A stretch of DNA of 64,000 bases from an uncultured Lachnospira sp. (GCA_910585095.1 CAJUBU010000014.1:1-64000); one strand, 5' to 3'; counted from the first letter of the stretch, positions 8,517 to 18,431 are shown. Program-made: numbers and translations. Notes: generated from the sequence alone by a model not told the origin.

Positions 8517-9407
8517 TTAATTATACAACTTTTGTTTTTTATAAAATGGATATTCATGCGCACTTGCAGCTATAACAGGGATTGTATAATCCCCATATAA
8601 AGTACTGAGTATCTCGTGATATCCACATGGCACATTAATTTCCATATCCATAAATTTCATCTTAATAGTACTGTCATACCATTCTTTCATATAGTAAAAT
8701 GTTTCTTCTTCTATCTGTGCCACACGTAAAAATTGAGTCAATCGGTCGCTCTCCTCCTCAGTATACATAGAAGCAATATTATCATAAAGTTTCATAAGCT
8801 GATTGCGCAATAAATCGTTATCATATAATTTTACTTTGCATATCTGTTCAATATTTTCAATATATTTTTGTATTTCACCCTGTTCTCGAATTTCATCCAA
8901 TCGACATGCCATATCATAAACAATTGTATACATTGACTGCTGTAACATTGCCATATCGTCATCATAAGGCATATAATCTAATGGATATATATCTACACCA
9001 ACGACATACGGGCAATCATAAAATTGTCTCTGTATATACTCTGGAACAGGATACACTGCAAAATTACCTACACTGCTAAAAGGTTGACGATGATTAACAT
9101 TTGTATAGCAGCTATTTACTGAATAAAAATCTGGAAGTTCTTTTGATAAAATAGAAATCAGTTTCATATAATCTGCTCTTTTTAGACAAATATCAATATC
9201 ATCATCCCACGGAACAAAGCCTTTATGTCGAACTGCCCCAAGCAATGTGCCATAGTCTGCATAATATGTAATATTATGCTTATCACATATATTTATAATT
9301 TCAGAAAGCACTTTCAACTGAGCCGCCCAAACATGTTTCATTTCTGATTCTACTGCAAATCCTTCTATAATCTCCATCTTAAAAAAATCATCATTATATT
9401 TCATCAT
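8517..9407 (-). CDS. LicD family phosphotransferase
   Basis: ATG 9407 (MMKYNDDFF) is preferred because AGGTGGAG lies just upstream; an in-frame ATG at 9461 would add 18 residues without a good site. The protein carries VWAAQLKVL, then YADYGTLLGAVRHKGF and VPWDDDIDICL, the LicD nucleotidyltransferase motif with intact acidic residues. YVVGVDIYPLDYMP follows, and AASAHEYPFYKKQ closes the protein. It is clearly paralogous to the LicD at 19823-20767, with matching blocks end to end. It would transfer a phospho-alcohol from a CDP donor to a surface glycan. It lies downstream of a metallophosphatase gene on the same strand, about 110 bases away. Donor and acceptor unknown. Confidence 0.88.
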   Translation of the reverse strand: MMKYNDDFFKMEIIEGFAVESEMKHVWAAQLKVLSEIINICDKHNITYYADYGTLLGAVRHKGFVPWDDDIDICLKRADYMKLISILSKELPDFYSVNSCYTNVNHRQPFSSVGNFAVYPVPEYIQRQFYDCPYVVGVDIYPLDYMPYDDDMAMLQQSMYTIVYDMACRLDEIREQGEIQKYIENIEQICKVKLYDNDLLRNQLMKLYDNIASMYTEEESDRLTQFLRVAQIEEETFYYMKEWYDSTIKMKFMDMEINVPCGYHEILSTLYGDYTIPVIAASAHEYPFYKKQKLYN

Positions 9408-9518
9408 TTTCTCCACCTTTAATTTATTCTTATTGATATGAATATCATCTTCCCGCTTCAATATTCTTGTAACCTACAAACTCTACAAACTTCAATTTTT
9501 CAATATAATTCATTCTTT

Positions 9519-10316
9519 TCATATATAAAATATCTTTTCATCTTCTAATCGAATACAAGCAAGCTTTGCCCCTGCCATCTTATCGCGAAATACGCTCCCG
9601 CAATCAATATTATAAAATAGACAATCCTTGTTTTTATCATAATATCGAAATACATCACCCTTATTATAAAAAAATTCACCCTCAATTATGGTAGGCGTAT
9701 GTCCAGCTATAATCATGCTATGCGTTTTGCCACCCAATTGACAGCTTTCTTCTCTAGCATACAGATAAAATTGTTCTAAACTGGAAAATGATGAATGAAT
9801 ATCCTCCAATTTTTCTGCATATCCAGCATGAACCACAATGCAGACTTTATTTTCAATTTTTATTTTATAAAAATAGGGCATGTTTTGAATCAACTTTCTC
9901 CATCTGCATAAATCATTTAAACTTATGCCAAAATCATTGAACAAGCTATTAATTGTTCCATATAAATCAAAATATAAAACAGGCAACCCTTTTTTCTTAA
10001 AAAGATATTTTACCGTTTCATATAAGACTATTGCATCTTGATTAGACTTAAAATCAGAATTTAATTCTTCTTCTCTATCAAGCTGAAGCATTAAATCAAT
10101 ATATGCTGCAAATTCTTCTTCATGATTTCCTCGCACAAGACAAATATTTGCTGGACAATGTTCTATCCATTTTAACATTTCATAACTGTCCTGTCCTCGG
10201 TCAATGTAATCTCCTGCTCCAATTAACAAATCGGTGTCAGAAAAACAAATTTTATCTAACATAAGAAGAAACTCTTTGTAACAGCCATGTATATCGCTTA
10301 TCACATAGGTACTCAA
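9519..10316 (-). CDS. Calcineurin-like metallophosphatase (serine/threonine phosphatase type)
   Basis: A 265-residue protein with the metal-binding motifs of the PPP/bis(5'-nucleosyl)-tetraphosphatase group: ISDIHGCYKE (residues 7-16), GAGDYIDRG (about 34-42), VRGNHEEEF (about 61-69), then VVHAGYAE and AGHTPT. The motif order and length fit a bacterial phosphoprotein or Ap4A phosphatase; sequence alone does not separate these. It precedes a licD gene on the same strand and may share its transcript. Confidence 0.85.
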   Translation of the reverse strand: MSTYVISDIHGCYKEFLLMLDKICFSDTDLLIGAGDYIDRGQDSYEMLKWIEHCPANICLVRGNHEEEFAAYIDLMLQLDREEELNSDFKSNQDAIVLYETVKYLFKKKGLPVLYFDLYGTINSLFNDFGISLNDLCRWRKLIQNMPYFYKIKIENKVCIVVHAGYAEKLEDIHSSFSSLEQFYLYAREESCQLGGKTHSMIIAGHTPTIIEGEFFYNKGDVFRYYDKNKDCLFYNIDCGSVFRDKMAGAKLACIRLEDEKIFYI

Positions 10317-10615
10317 TCCATTATATCTCCTCTTTCTTTATTCTTTTTATTTATCCTTTTTCATTAATCTATTCATATATTTTCTACCATTAATATAGCA
10401 TGTTTCCTCAAAAAAAGATAATATTTTCACCATTTTTCTAAATTTTTTGATATTTTAATATATTAAAAACTTACAAATTATTTTTTTATAATATTTCCAA
10501 ATCACTTTTACTGGAATTATTTTCCATATCATATTATAATAGGTTTATCTGTTATATTATAGGCAACAATATTTAAAAAATGAAAATCAAAATGTTAAAA
10601 TGGAGGAACATGATT

Positions 10616-12160
10616 ATGGCTAAAGATTATTTATCTGAATTTTTACCAGATTTAGAGGAATTTCGTACAAAAACAATGCAATTCCACAACAAAGAACTTT
10701 CTGTTGCAGAGTATAAAGCATTTTCTGGCGGCTTTGGTAGTTATGCCCAGCGAGGCGGTGAAAAACATATGTTAAGACTTCGTATGGCAGGAGGACGTCT
10801 TACCAAAGACCGACTTGAATTTGTTGTAAAAACATGTGAAAAATACCATATTAATTTTGTAAAACTTACAACCTGCCAATCGATTCAACTTCATAATTTG
10901 GAGGCTGAAAATTTATGCGAAATGATGGAGGAAGCTTGGAGGGCAGGTATGATTTCACGCGGTGGAGGCGGTGATTTTCCTAGAAATGTAATGGCTTCAC
11001 CTCTTTCTGGCGTACAAAAAGATGAATGTTTTGACGTTATGCCTTATGCTGAAGCGGCTGGAGAATATCTTATGCAATTTATTAAAGCTGTAAAATTCCC
11101 TCGCAAACTTAAAGTATCCTTTAGCAGCAATCCTGCTAATGAACCTCATTCAACGTTTCGAGATATGGGGTTTTGCGCTAATGCTAATGGAACATTTGAT
11201 GTCTATATTTGTGGCGGTCTTGGCAATAATCCAAGTCTTGGCGTAAAAGTTGCCACTAATATTGATGGAAGCAAAATTCTTTATTATATTAAGGCAATGG
11301 TAAATACATTTGTTACTTATGGAAATTACGAAAACAGAGCCAAATCAAGGACAAGATATCTAAAAGATACATTGGGAATAGATGGATTAATTAACGCATA
11401 TACCGAACAACTTAAAAATGTTATGGAATCCGAACAACTTGATATTGATGTTTCTCCTTATGTTATCCACAAAATAGGTGATTCACCTTTAAGTTATCCA
11501 CATAAACGCGTAGTTGACCAAAAACAAAGTGGATTATATAGTATTTTTTACCAGCCATTAGGTGGAAAAATTACTCCAACAAAACTTAAAGAACTTTACG
11601 AAGTAATTAAAGATATGGACGATGTTGAGATACGTATTACACCAGACGAGGCATTATATGTTATCAACTGCAATGCCAGCGAAGCCCAAAAAGTACTTGA
11701 AATCACAAATGATGGCGCCAATACGCTGTTTGAAACATCCGTAGCCTGTGTGGGCGCCTCTACATGTCAAGTTGGACTAGGTGATTCTCCCGCACTTCTT
11801 GCACGTTGTATTGAAGCTGTAAAAAAAGAAAATTTCCCAGATGGCGTACTTCCTAAAATTCATATTTCTGGCTGTCCTTCTTCCTGCGGTACACACCAGA
11901 TTGCTGCTATTGGTTTTCGCGGTGCAATGAAACCGACCCCTGAGGGTCCTAAACCTGCATTTGCTATCTTTGAGGGCGGCAATGACCGACAAGGCGAGGA
12001 AGTAATTGCTGGTACTGGCAAAGCGATTACTGTTGATGAAATTCCTAACTTTTTGGTCGAATTAGGGCGTATGGTTCATTCAGAAGGTATGGTTTATGAA
12101 CAATGGATTCAATCAAACCATGATAAGCTTGTAAGCTTAATTGAAAAATATACAGCATAA
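10616..12160 (+). CDS. Siroheme-dependent sulfite/nitrite reductase
   Basis: ATG 10616 (MAKDYLSEF) has GGAGG at 10602-10606 at ideal spacing, so the in-frame ATG at 10580 is rejected. The 514-residue protein has the duplicated ferredoxin-like half domains of the family. The cluster ligands are CVGASTC and CPSSC in HISGCPSSCGTHQIAAIGF, which bind the bridged [4Fe-4S]-siroheme that reduces sulfite or nitrite by six electrons. The gene is alone, with its own upstream region and a terminator. No electron-donor subunit or siroheme gene is nearby. Sulfite and nitrite cannot be told apart here. Confidence 0.88.
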   Translation: MAKDYLSEFLPDLEEFRTKTMQFHNKELSVAEYKAFSGGFGSYAQRGGEKHMLRLRMAGGRLTKDRLEFVVKTCEKYHINFVKLTTCQSIQLHNLEAENLCEMMEEAWRAGMISRGGGGDFPRNVMASPLSGVQKDECFDVMPYAEAAGEYLMQFIKAVKFPRKLKVSFSSNPANEPHSTFRDMGFCANANGTFDVYICGGLGNNPSLGVKVATNIDGSKILYYIKAMVNTFVTYGNYENRAKSRTRYLKDTLGIDGLINAYTEQLKNVMESEQLDIDVSPYVIHKIGDSPLSYPHKRVVDQKQSGLYSIFYQPLGGKITPTKLKELYEVIKDMDDVEIRITPDEALYVINCNASEAQKVLEITNDGANTLFETSVACVGASTCQVGLGDSPALLARCIEAVKKENFPDGVLPKIHISGCPSSCGTHQIAAIGFRGAMKPTPEGPKPAFAIFEGGNDRQGEEVIAGTGKAITVDEIPNFLVELGRMVHSEGMVYEQWIQSNHDKLVSLIEKYTA

Positions 12161-12196
12161 CGCTTATTTTCAACGGATACTTTTTTTAGATATAAA

Positions 12197-12259
12197 ATAT
12201 GCTCCCTCCTAAGTGACAAGTTTTTATTATTTCACTTGCCTGCCTAGAAAGGAGCATAT
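12197..12259 (+). terminator. Hairpin between two convergent genes
   Basis: Outer arms ATATGCTCC (12197-12205) and GGAGCATAT (12251-12259), with an inner AAGTGACAAG against CTTG partial stem. It lies between convergent stops at 12160 and 12297 and may act in both directions. Confidence 0.5.
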
Positions 12260-12296
12260 CACTTTATACAACAGTCTTTCTTTTAATATTTATTTT

Positions 12297-15227
12297 TTAT
12301 TTTAATTTTAAACTGTGTCTTCTTTTTTTTACCACACAGCCTGCTAAAACGACTGCACTAATCACTGCCAAAATGGTATACATTACTGCATATAAACCTT
12401 TTGTATCTCCTGTCTGAACGCTCATATTTGAATTTTGAGATGAATCTGGAACAACAGGCTTTGGATTTTCTGGGTTTGGATTATCTGGATTTTGCTCATT
12501 AGAATCTGGATTTTTTGGATTTTCTGGGTTGTCTGGATTCTCTGGAGGAGTTACATCATCAGGATTGTTAACAACTTCATCTGTATATTCTACATTTAGT
12601 GAATGTATTGTTGTACGATTTCCTGATTTACCAGCACCTGCTGTACCTGTATGCTGCAAGCCAAAACCACTGTAATGGTTTGTCTCACCCTCAAAAATAT
12701 GTTTCAAATGCACCTCATGTACAAGCTCTGCTGGTGAAGCAGAATCCTGCGCCGAAACCGTTGTTACATCTGCTGTCAGTACATTGTCCTTCATTTCAAT
12801 GACAACCGTACATCCCGGCAAAAATGCTGTAGATACAACGCCTTCTGTCAATGGTGTTGCGATACCATTTTTATATTCCATTAACGTAAAAGTACAAGAT
12901 TTTGCTGCATAATCTGCCAAAGCTGGATTACTAATTTCTGGTACTCTGGCTATTCTTAACCCATAACCTGTCATTGTTGCCACATCATATTTAAAGTAAA
13001 TATCCATAAATTGTTTTGCACTACCAAAGCCCTGTGCGGCTGTTTTGTGCGGTGACAACTCCACTGTCATTTTCATGTTTTGACGTTTCGTTGTGTCAAC
13101 ATAAACCAAACGCGCTCCCTGTGTAGTGGTCTGCAAACCATATGTACCCTCTGCACCCGATGCACCTGCCGCATAGGTATATGGCGCTTCATCTGCTGGC
13201 TTGTATGCCTTATCTGACCAAATGCCGCCTTCTCTATATTCTGCTGGAAGATAGAATCCACCATACCAGTTGCCGCTCTCTAATGAATTTGTCCACTCAT
13301 AATTATTTTCCTGTGTGTCATTTACTGCTGGAATGTAAGCTAAATGCTCCAAATCCACATTATAAGAGCTATCCGAATCCTTTGAGACAGCCGCCTTTTC
13401 AATCTGCACTGATGCAGCGCTAAACATTGAACTGCCTTCTTTGGAATTAGATGCTTTTGGCACAACTTCACAGAATATATATTTGCCAACATCATCATTT
13501 CTTAATACGTATGCGGTATATGGCGCTGAATCATCACGGACATATGTTGTCTGGGCAACTAATACCTTATCGCCTCCATCTGCCTTTGAAGCTCTGTACC
13601 AGTTTACTTGACTAATATCTTTTGCACCTTCCGTCAAGCCATTTAATACATACGATACTTCTATCGCACCATCTTTTGGTTCAGAAAGAACAGGTGCGCC
13701 TGCCAATGTTGGTGCGTCCACAATCGCTGGTGTCACATTAAAATACAATACCTTCTGCATTCCGTTTGATGCCGTTGCTGTTAAACACCCCTTTTTTGTT
13801 TCTAGTGTCATATTTTTTGCTGATACAACAACTGTTCCATCTGCCTGTGGTGAAATTTGAAGTGTATCATCTGATACAGACCACTCTACCTTTTTGTCTG
13901 TACCCCCTAAAACAATTGGCGTTACAATAAGAGAATCCGTCTGATTGCCTTCCAATTCTGGCAAAACATCTTTTGTGATGCCTGGATAATCAAACTGAAT
14001 ATTCCATGTAGACACGGGCATACTATTCTTTTGTCCCAATGGGTCCCACTCTTCGTAGCCTGCGCCATTAAGCAAGTTATATATATTATATTCCCCATTA
14101 TATTTAAATGCCTGAAGCTGCTGTTCATTTGGTGTAACAGAAAGTTCTGGACGACTTGGACTGATTACAAAATCTTGTCCATTTAACTTATTATTATAAA
14201 CAATTTGTCTTAAATCATCGGCTAAATTGTTCTGCTTCCATTCCATTCCCTGCATATCACCTTTAAAGTTACAGTCAATAAACGCAAATGGTTTGGTATT
14301 TTTACACAAAGTAATTATTTTATTATCAGATAAATGTGTTGTAAAATCACATCCTAAATATGCCTGCATATAAAATGAAGCGCCTCCGCAAGGCGTGTTG
14401 GAATATAAGTCAAACGTACAATTTTCAAAAACAGTAATATATCCTGTTCCTAAAGAATCATCTGTACACTCCAGATGACAGTCCTTTAACAAAGAACGCT
14501 TTGGTCTGTCATCTCTTGAAAACAAATTCAATCTTGAAATAATATTACAGTTTTCAAAAAACCATTCGTCCATATCTTCTATACCAGGAACCTTTGTTAC
14601 TGCTTGTGCTTGTGTAATAGATTCTTGTCTTTTTGGATGATTTTTTAATGGGTCTGCTTTATATACCAAATCCACATTACAATAATTGCCAATTGTAATA
14701 TCTTTTGCATGAAATCCGTCACCTACACCAATAGTATTAAAGTTGCCGTTTGCGCCTGCATTTTGTCCTCTGTCTGATGCAATAACAACATCCTCTGGAT
14801 TTCCTGTCATACCAGCTAATGTAATATAAGGCTGTGGTATGGTAAGACCAATCAAATCATCGCTTGGTCGAACTTCTGGCTTTGTATAGTCATCTGTCCA
14901 ATATACATCAGGCGCCAGATAAATAACTGTTGGATTTTCCTTTGTACCTGGTGTTGCTGCTGCTACTGCATCCTGCAAGCTTCTAAACGCAAAGCTACCA
15001 AGCTCATCTGCACTCAATCCTGCATCGACATACAATGAATGTTCCGATAACTGAACAGTTGTCCCCTGATACTCAATAGATGATAACACTGCTCTACTCT
15101 CGCTCCTTTTTGCTGACTCTTTGCTTTGGGCGTTTACAATTACAGAATGAAATGTACTGCTTGTACAAATCAATATTGCCGAAAGCCCCACCGCCGCAAA
15201 AGAGCCAAATAATCTTTTACGTCTCAT
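12297..15227 (-). CDS. Large secreted, wall-anchored pectinesterase-like beta-helix protein
   Basis: ATG 15227 (MRRKRLFGSF) follows AAAGGGAG, so the longer frame from 15287 is rejected. A signal peptide ends near SVIVNAQS. Residues of about 55-400 show a beta-helix resembling carbohydrate esterase family 8: GDGFHAKDITIGN, TQAQAVT, repeated FENC and KDC turns, and CTDDSLGTGYITVFENC. The usual QDTL and DFIFG catalytic boxes are not clear, so activity is uncertain. Further along are Ig-like regions, a laminin-G-like stretch, a linker rich in NP and PE pairs, and a C-terminal VQTGD box followed by a membrane segment and KKRRH, consistent with sortase-type or membrane anchoring. A role in binding or cutting plant pectin is plausible. 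Confidence 0.75.
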   Translation of the reverse strand: MRRKRLFGSFAAVGLSAILICTSSTFHSVIVNAQSKESAKRSESRAVLSSIEYQGTTVQLSEHSLYVDAGLSADELGSFAFRSLQDAVAAATPGTKENPTVIYLAPDVYWTDDYTKPEVRPSDDLIGLTIPQPYITLAGMTGNPEDVVIASDRGQNAGANGNFNTIGVGDGFHAKDITIGNYCNVDLVYKADPLKNHPKRQESITQAQAVTKVPGIEDMDEWFFENCNIISRLNLFSRDDRPKRSLLKDCHLECTDDSLGTGYITVFENCTFDLYSNTPCGGASFYMQAYLGCDFTTHLSDNKIITLCKNTKPFAFIDCNFKGDMQGMEWKQNNLADDLRQIVYNNKLNGQDFVISPSRPELSVTPNEQQLQAFKYNGEYNIYNLLNGAGYEEWDPLGQKNSMPVSTWNIQFDYPGITKDVLPELEGNQTDSLIVTPIVLGGTDKKVEWSVSDDTLQISPQADGTVVVSAKNMTLETKKGCLTATASNGMQKVLYFNVTPAIVDAPTLAGAPVLSEPKDGAIEVSYVLNGLTEGAKDISQVNWYRASKADGGDKVLVAQTTYVRDDSAPYTAYVLRNDDVGKYIFCEVVPKASNSKEGSSMFSAASVQIEKAAVSKDSDSSYNVDLEHLAYIPAVNDTQENNYEWTNSLESGNWYGGFYLPAEYREGGIWSDKAYKPADEAPYTYAAGASGAEGTYGLQTTTQGARLVYVDTTKRQNMKMTVELSPHKTAAQGFGSAKQFMDIYFKYDVATMTGYGLRIARVPEISNPALADYAAKSCTFTLMEYKNGIATPLTEGVVSTAFLPGCTVVIEMKDNVLTADVTTVSAQDSASPAELVHEVHLKHIFEGETNHYSGFGLQHTGTAGAGKSGNRTTIHSLNVEYTDEVVNNPDDVTPPENPDNPENPKNPDSNEQNPDNPNPENPKPVVPDSSQNSNMSVQTGDTKGLYAVMYTILAVISAVVLAGCVVKKRRHSLKLK

Positions 15228-15463
15228 AAAAGTCTCCCTTTCTGCGCTGTTTTGAACAGTATTTCTACCAACAGCGCACAGGCACAAAATAAATACTGTA
15301 TAATAACTCCTTCTGTCGTCTTCTATAAAGATTACTCCCCTTATATCTAAATAGAATATATTTATTATACTTCATTTTACATATTTAAACTACTTAAAAT
15401 CAGCATACTTTAAAACTTTTTACAAATTTTTAGAACAAATTTTATTTATGTAGTTAGACCATC

Positions 15464-15489
15464 AAAAAAACTGCTGCATAAAGCAGCAG
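15464..15489 (-). terminator. Rho-independent terminator (minus strand)
   Basis: CTGCTGC at 15471 and GCAGCAG ending at 15489 form a tight stem. On the minus strand seven T follow. It lies just after the HTH relic at 15500-15627. Confidence 0.85.
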
Positions 15490-15499
15490 CAAAATCAAT

Positions 15500-15627
15500 T
15501 TACTTTACAATCTCTAAATATCGGTCAAGACGCTCATTTACATACTCTCCATTGGCACAAGCAGACGAACACGACGATTAGAAATACCCTCTTTTTCTGC
15601 TGCCTGTGTAACTGTTAGATATTCCAT
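15500..15627 (-). pseudogene. Remnant of a small helix-turn-helix (excisionase-like) gene
   Basis: The minus strand from ATG 15627 reads MEYLTVTQAAEKEGIS, then NRRVRLLVP and a stop. This matches the start of small HTH-17/excisionase-like DNA-binding proteins common in Clostridia. A one-base frame change then gives NERLDRYLEIVK and a stop at 15500, which looks like the normal C-terminal end. The middle is lost, so it is a deletion remnant with its terminator intact. It directly abuts the IS607-type element end at 15635. Confidence 0.6.
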
Positions 15628-15634
15628 CTTTCAT

Positions 15635-15862
15635 ACCGTTACTGAAAACTTATAAAAAGTTATAAACTCTTATGTTTCATTCCTATTTCAACGAGTATGC
15701 TTTTGTAATAAATAAATTCATATACTACTTAATTTAGAACTCGGAAAAAATCGGTCTGCAATAATTACTTGAATATTTTTCCATTCCGATTTGTATTTAA
15801 TCTATCTTCTAAATTCATAGAATCCTTGTTGCTGAACTGCTTTGGATAAATGATTGTTTTTA
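15635..15862 (-). mobile_element. Truncated end of an IS607-type element (sister of 38611-39450)
   Basis: Bases 15635-15730 repeat 38611-38705 almost exactly (ACCGTTACTGAAAAC start, then the TTATAAACTC and AACGAGTATGC blocks). Bases 15732-15862 then repeat 38957-39090, the tnpB 3' coding part. About 250 bases present in the other copy are deleted at the join, near the short shared string CTAC. Only a small piece of tnpB is left (SSKL region to LSKAVQQQGF, broken). On the element's own strand, its right end abuts the HTH remnant. Confidence 0.8.
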
Positions 15863-15913
15863 TCAATGTTTTCTTCACCTTTCTCTATAAGATCGTTTAC
15901 AAGTTTTCTTGCT

Positions 15914-16650
15914 TTATTGGCTCGTTTTCCTTGTAATTTCTGCTCCAAGCAAAGTGCCAACTGCTCTGTCCGTATTAATTACATCAATCACAACACTTCT
16001 CTTCTCACCATTTTCAAGTGCTGTGATAAATTTTTTGATAAGCGTTTTTTCATCAATCGCCTTTTCAAGCTCAAAATCATATACATTCTTTTTATTGTAA
16101 CAAATTTTTCCTGCCTCTTTGATATATGGATTATTAATAATTCTTGATAAATCAACCTTCCCTGAACGTCCACTTTCTGGTATATTTATCTGCTGTAAAA
16201 AGTCCGTTCTGCCAACCAGTTCATCAACACTCTTCACATCTAATTTTTCCATATATTCGCGGAGTTCTTCTGCTATAAACCGCATAAAATTCACAACATA
16301 CTCTGGCTTTCCTGCAAATCTCTTTCTAAGTTCTGAATTTTGTGTAGCAATTCCAACAGGACATGTATCTAAATTGCATACTCGCATCATCACACAGCCC
16401 ATCGTTACCAGCGGAGCCGTTGCAAAGCCAAATTCCTCCGCACCAAGCATAGCTGCAATCGCTACATCGCGTCCGCTCATTAACTTTCCATCCGTCTCAA
16501 TAATAACTTTATTGCGAAATCCATTCATTGTAAGCGTCTGATGCACCTCTGCAAGACCAAGTTCCTAAAGAAGCCCTGCATTATGAATGGAACTTCTAGG
16601 TGCAGCCCCTGTACCTTCTATTTTTGGGGTAACAAAATACAAATTTAGGG
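15914..16650 (-). pseudogene. Glutamate synthase large-subunit fragment (gltB relic)
   Basis: The minus strand reads EGTGAAPRSSIHNAGLL, then an in-frame TAG where the family has PW, then ELGLAEVHQTLTMNGFRN. The open part up to 16546 continues with ETDGKLMSGRDVAIAAMLG, CNLDTCPVGIATQ and KRFAGKPEYVVNFMRFIAEE. This is the FMN and iron-sulfur part of the glutamate synthase large subunit. The N-terminal two thirds are absent, and the C-terminal beta-helix stops early at GAEITRK, where it runs into the IS607-type fragment. It is a dead gene: truncated at both ends with a nonsense codon. Confidence 0.85.
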
Positions 16651-16661
16651 ACATTTTCACA

Positions 16662-18431
16662 CTAATCCATTTTATCCCCTAAATATATCTCAGGAACATT
16701 TGTAATAATATCTGTTGCACCATATAATTTATATCGATCAAGATGCGTATCTTTCAGTGTTCTTCCATCATTAAAAAAAGGTTCTTCTACATTCCATACA
16801 CGTACAGGCATTTTAGAAAACTCTTTTGGCAGCACATATCCAAGTGAACCAATATAAGGGTGAAGGGCGTCTGCACGCACTATCTTGGCATAAAGCATAC
16901 AATCATCAAGCGTTTCTGCCAATATTCCCGTCTGTGCTGTTGGGTCTATTTTTTTTATCAAATCTATAGATTGTGGTAAAAATGAAGAATATACAATATA
17001 TTTTTCTAAGTGATAGAATTTTACTAAATCACAAGTTTTTTGTTCAATTCCTTCATATCTTACCACACTTGTTTTTAATTCAATATTTATCAACAATCCA
17101 TTCTTTTCACAGTATGGTTTTAATAACTCTAAAACCTCTTTGAGCGTTGGTATTGTGGTATATTGCTTGTCTCCTGCCCCTATTTTAAGTGCCTTTAGAG
17201 ATTCTAAAGTAAAATCTTTTACATTTCCAGTGCCATTTGTAACTCTATCAACGGTTTCATCATGAATTACAACGATTTCACCATCACTCGTCAACTGTAC
17301 ATCAAGCTCTATGCCCGTTATACCAGATGTTTTCGCTGCTGCCTCAAAGGCTTCTAATGTATTTTCAGGATATCTCATACTACACCCTCTATGCGCCCAT
17401 ATATTTGGCATTGGTATATCCTGCTCTTTTTGTTTACACTCTTTATTAGCAGTTTCCCACAAAGGCGTATTAAATGTCAAAAATTGTTCCATAATCTGTG
17501 CAGCTGCTACGCTTTCATTTTGTGATATCATTGGCAAATGATGTGTTGTATTATTATTTTTATCAAGTATAGCTACAAGAAAAATTGCCAACTCATATTG
17601 AAGCCCTGTTTTCTCATATGGATAATTGTATTCTTCTATACGATTGGCATCCTCAAATCGTACCTGAAATGTTTTTGTCAACCACCAAGGTGATTTTGCC
17701 AAAATATATCCATTTGTTCCTGTTACAATAAGTTGCCCTTCCGACTTTGCGCCAAGTCCAGTTTTAACCGTTGCCATAGCGTTATTATACTCTATAAATG
17801 CTTTTGTATATGTGTCAACTCCGCCTATATTTCTCAGTGATTTAAAAGAAACATTCGTATAATCTGTCCCCAATAATTTTAATACTGGAAGCAAACCATA
17901 TGTGCCAAATTCTAAAAAACTACCATTATAAATAGGATTTGTATATTCTCTTGTATTTGTTGGCGTTAATCTTGTAAATGTTGCTTCAACATCAACAATT
18001 CTGCCTATTTTGCCACTTTTTGCAAGATTGATAAGCTCATTAAATCCTGGACAATATGCCGTTTTTACAGCCTCCATAAGCACTAAATTTTTTCTTGAAG
18101 CCAACTCATATAGCTCTACTGCCTCAACTTTTGATAATGCCATTGGCTTCTCACACAATACATGCTTACCATTTTCAAGCATCAATTTTGTATAATAATA
18201 ATGTGTTTCATGCGGTGTTGCTATATATACACAATCAACAACGTCAATTAAATCTTCAAGCTGGTCTGTATAGATATCTAATTTATATTTTCGACCAAAC
18301 TTTTCTGCACTCTCTCCATGTGGATTGTATACACAAACAACTTCTACATCAAGACCATCAACAGCTGTCTCTACAAATCTGCTTGCAATTCTTCCTGTTC
18401 CAATAATACCTAATCTCATACAAATCACCAT
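16662..18431 (-). CDS. Gfo/Idh/MocA dehydrogenase fused to glycerophosphodiester phosphodiesterase
   Basis: A 589-residue two-domain protein. Residues 5-330 are an NAD(P)-dependent Gfo/Idh/MocA oxidoreductase: LGIIGTGRIASRF nucleotide loop and HVLCEKPMALSK, the EKP motif. Residues of about 343-589 are a GDPD TIM barrel: WAHRGCSMRYPENTLEAF, GIELDVQLT, VIHDETVDR and ELKT. The dehydrogenase half is over half identical by eye to the second half of the neighbour at 18483-19826. GDPD enzymes release an alcohol and glycerol 3-phosphate from glycerophosphodiesters. The fusion suggests that the released alcohol, or the glycerol part, is oxidised or reduced in the same pathway. ATG 18419 is an alternative start. 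It follows the neighbour by about 50 bases in the same operon. Confidence 0.88.
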   Translation of the reverse strand: MVICMRLGIIGTGRIASRFVETAVDGLDVEVVCVYNPHGESAEKFGRKYKLDIYTDQLEDLIDVVDCVYIATPHETHYYYTKLMLENGKHVLCEKPMALSKVEAVELYELASRKNLVLMEAVKTAYCPGFNELINLAKSGKIGRIVDVEATFTRLTPTNTREYTNPIYNGSFLEFGTYGLLPVLKLLGTDYTNVSFKSLRNIGGVDTYTKAFIEYNNAMATVKTGLGAKSEGQLIVTGTNGYILAKSPWWLTKTFQVRFEDANRIEEYNYPYEKTGLQYELAIFLVAILDKNNNTTHHLPMISQNESVAAAQIMEQFLTFNTPLWETANKECKQKEQDIPMPNIWAHRGCSMRYPENTLEAFEAAAKTSGITGIELDVQLTSDGEIVVIHDETVDRVTNGTGNVKDFTLESLKALKIGAGDKQYTTIPTLKEVLELLKPYCEKNGLLINIELKTSVVRYEGIEQKTCDLVKFYHLEKYIVYSSFLPQSIDLIKKIDPTAQTGILAETLDDCMLYAKIVRADALHPYIGSLGYVLPKEFSKMPVRVWNVEEPFFNDGRTLKDTHLDRYKLYGATDIITNVPEIYLGDKMD

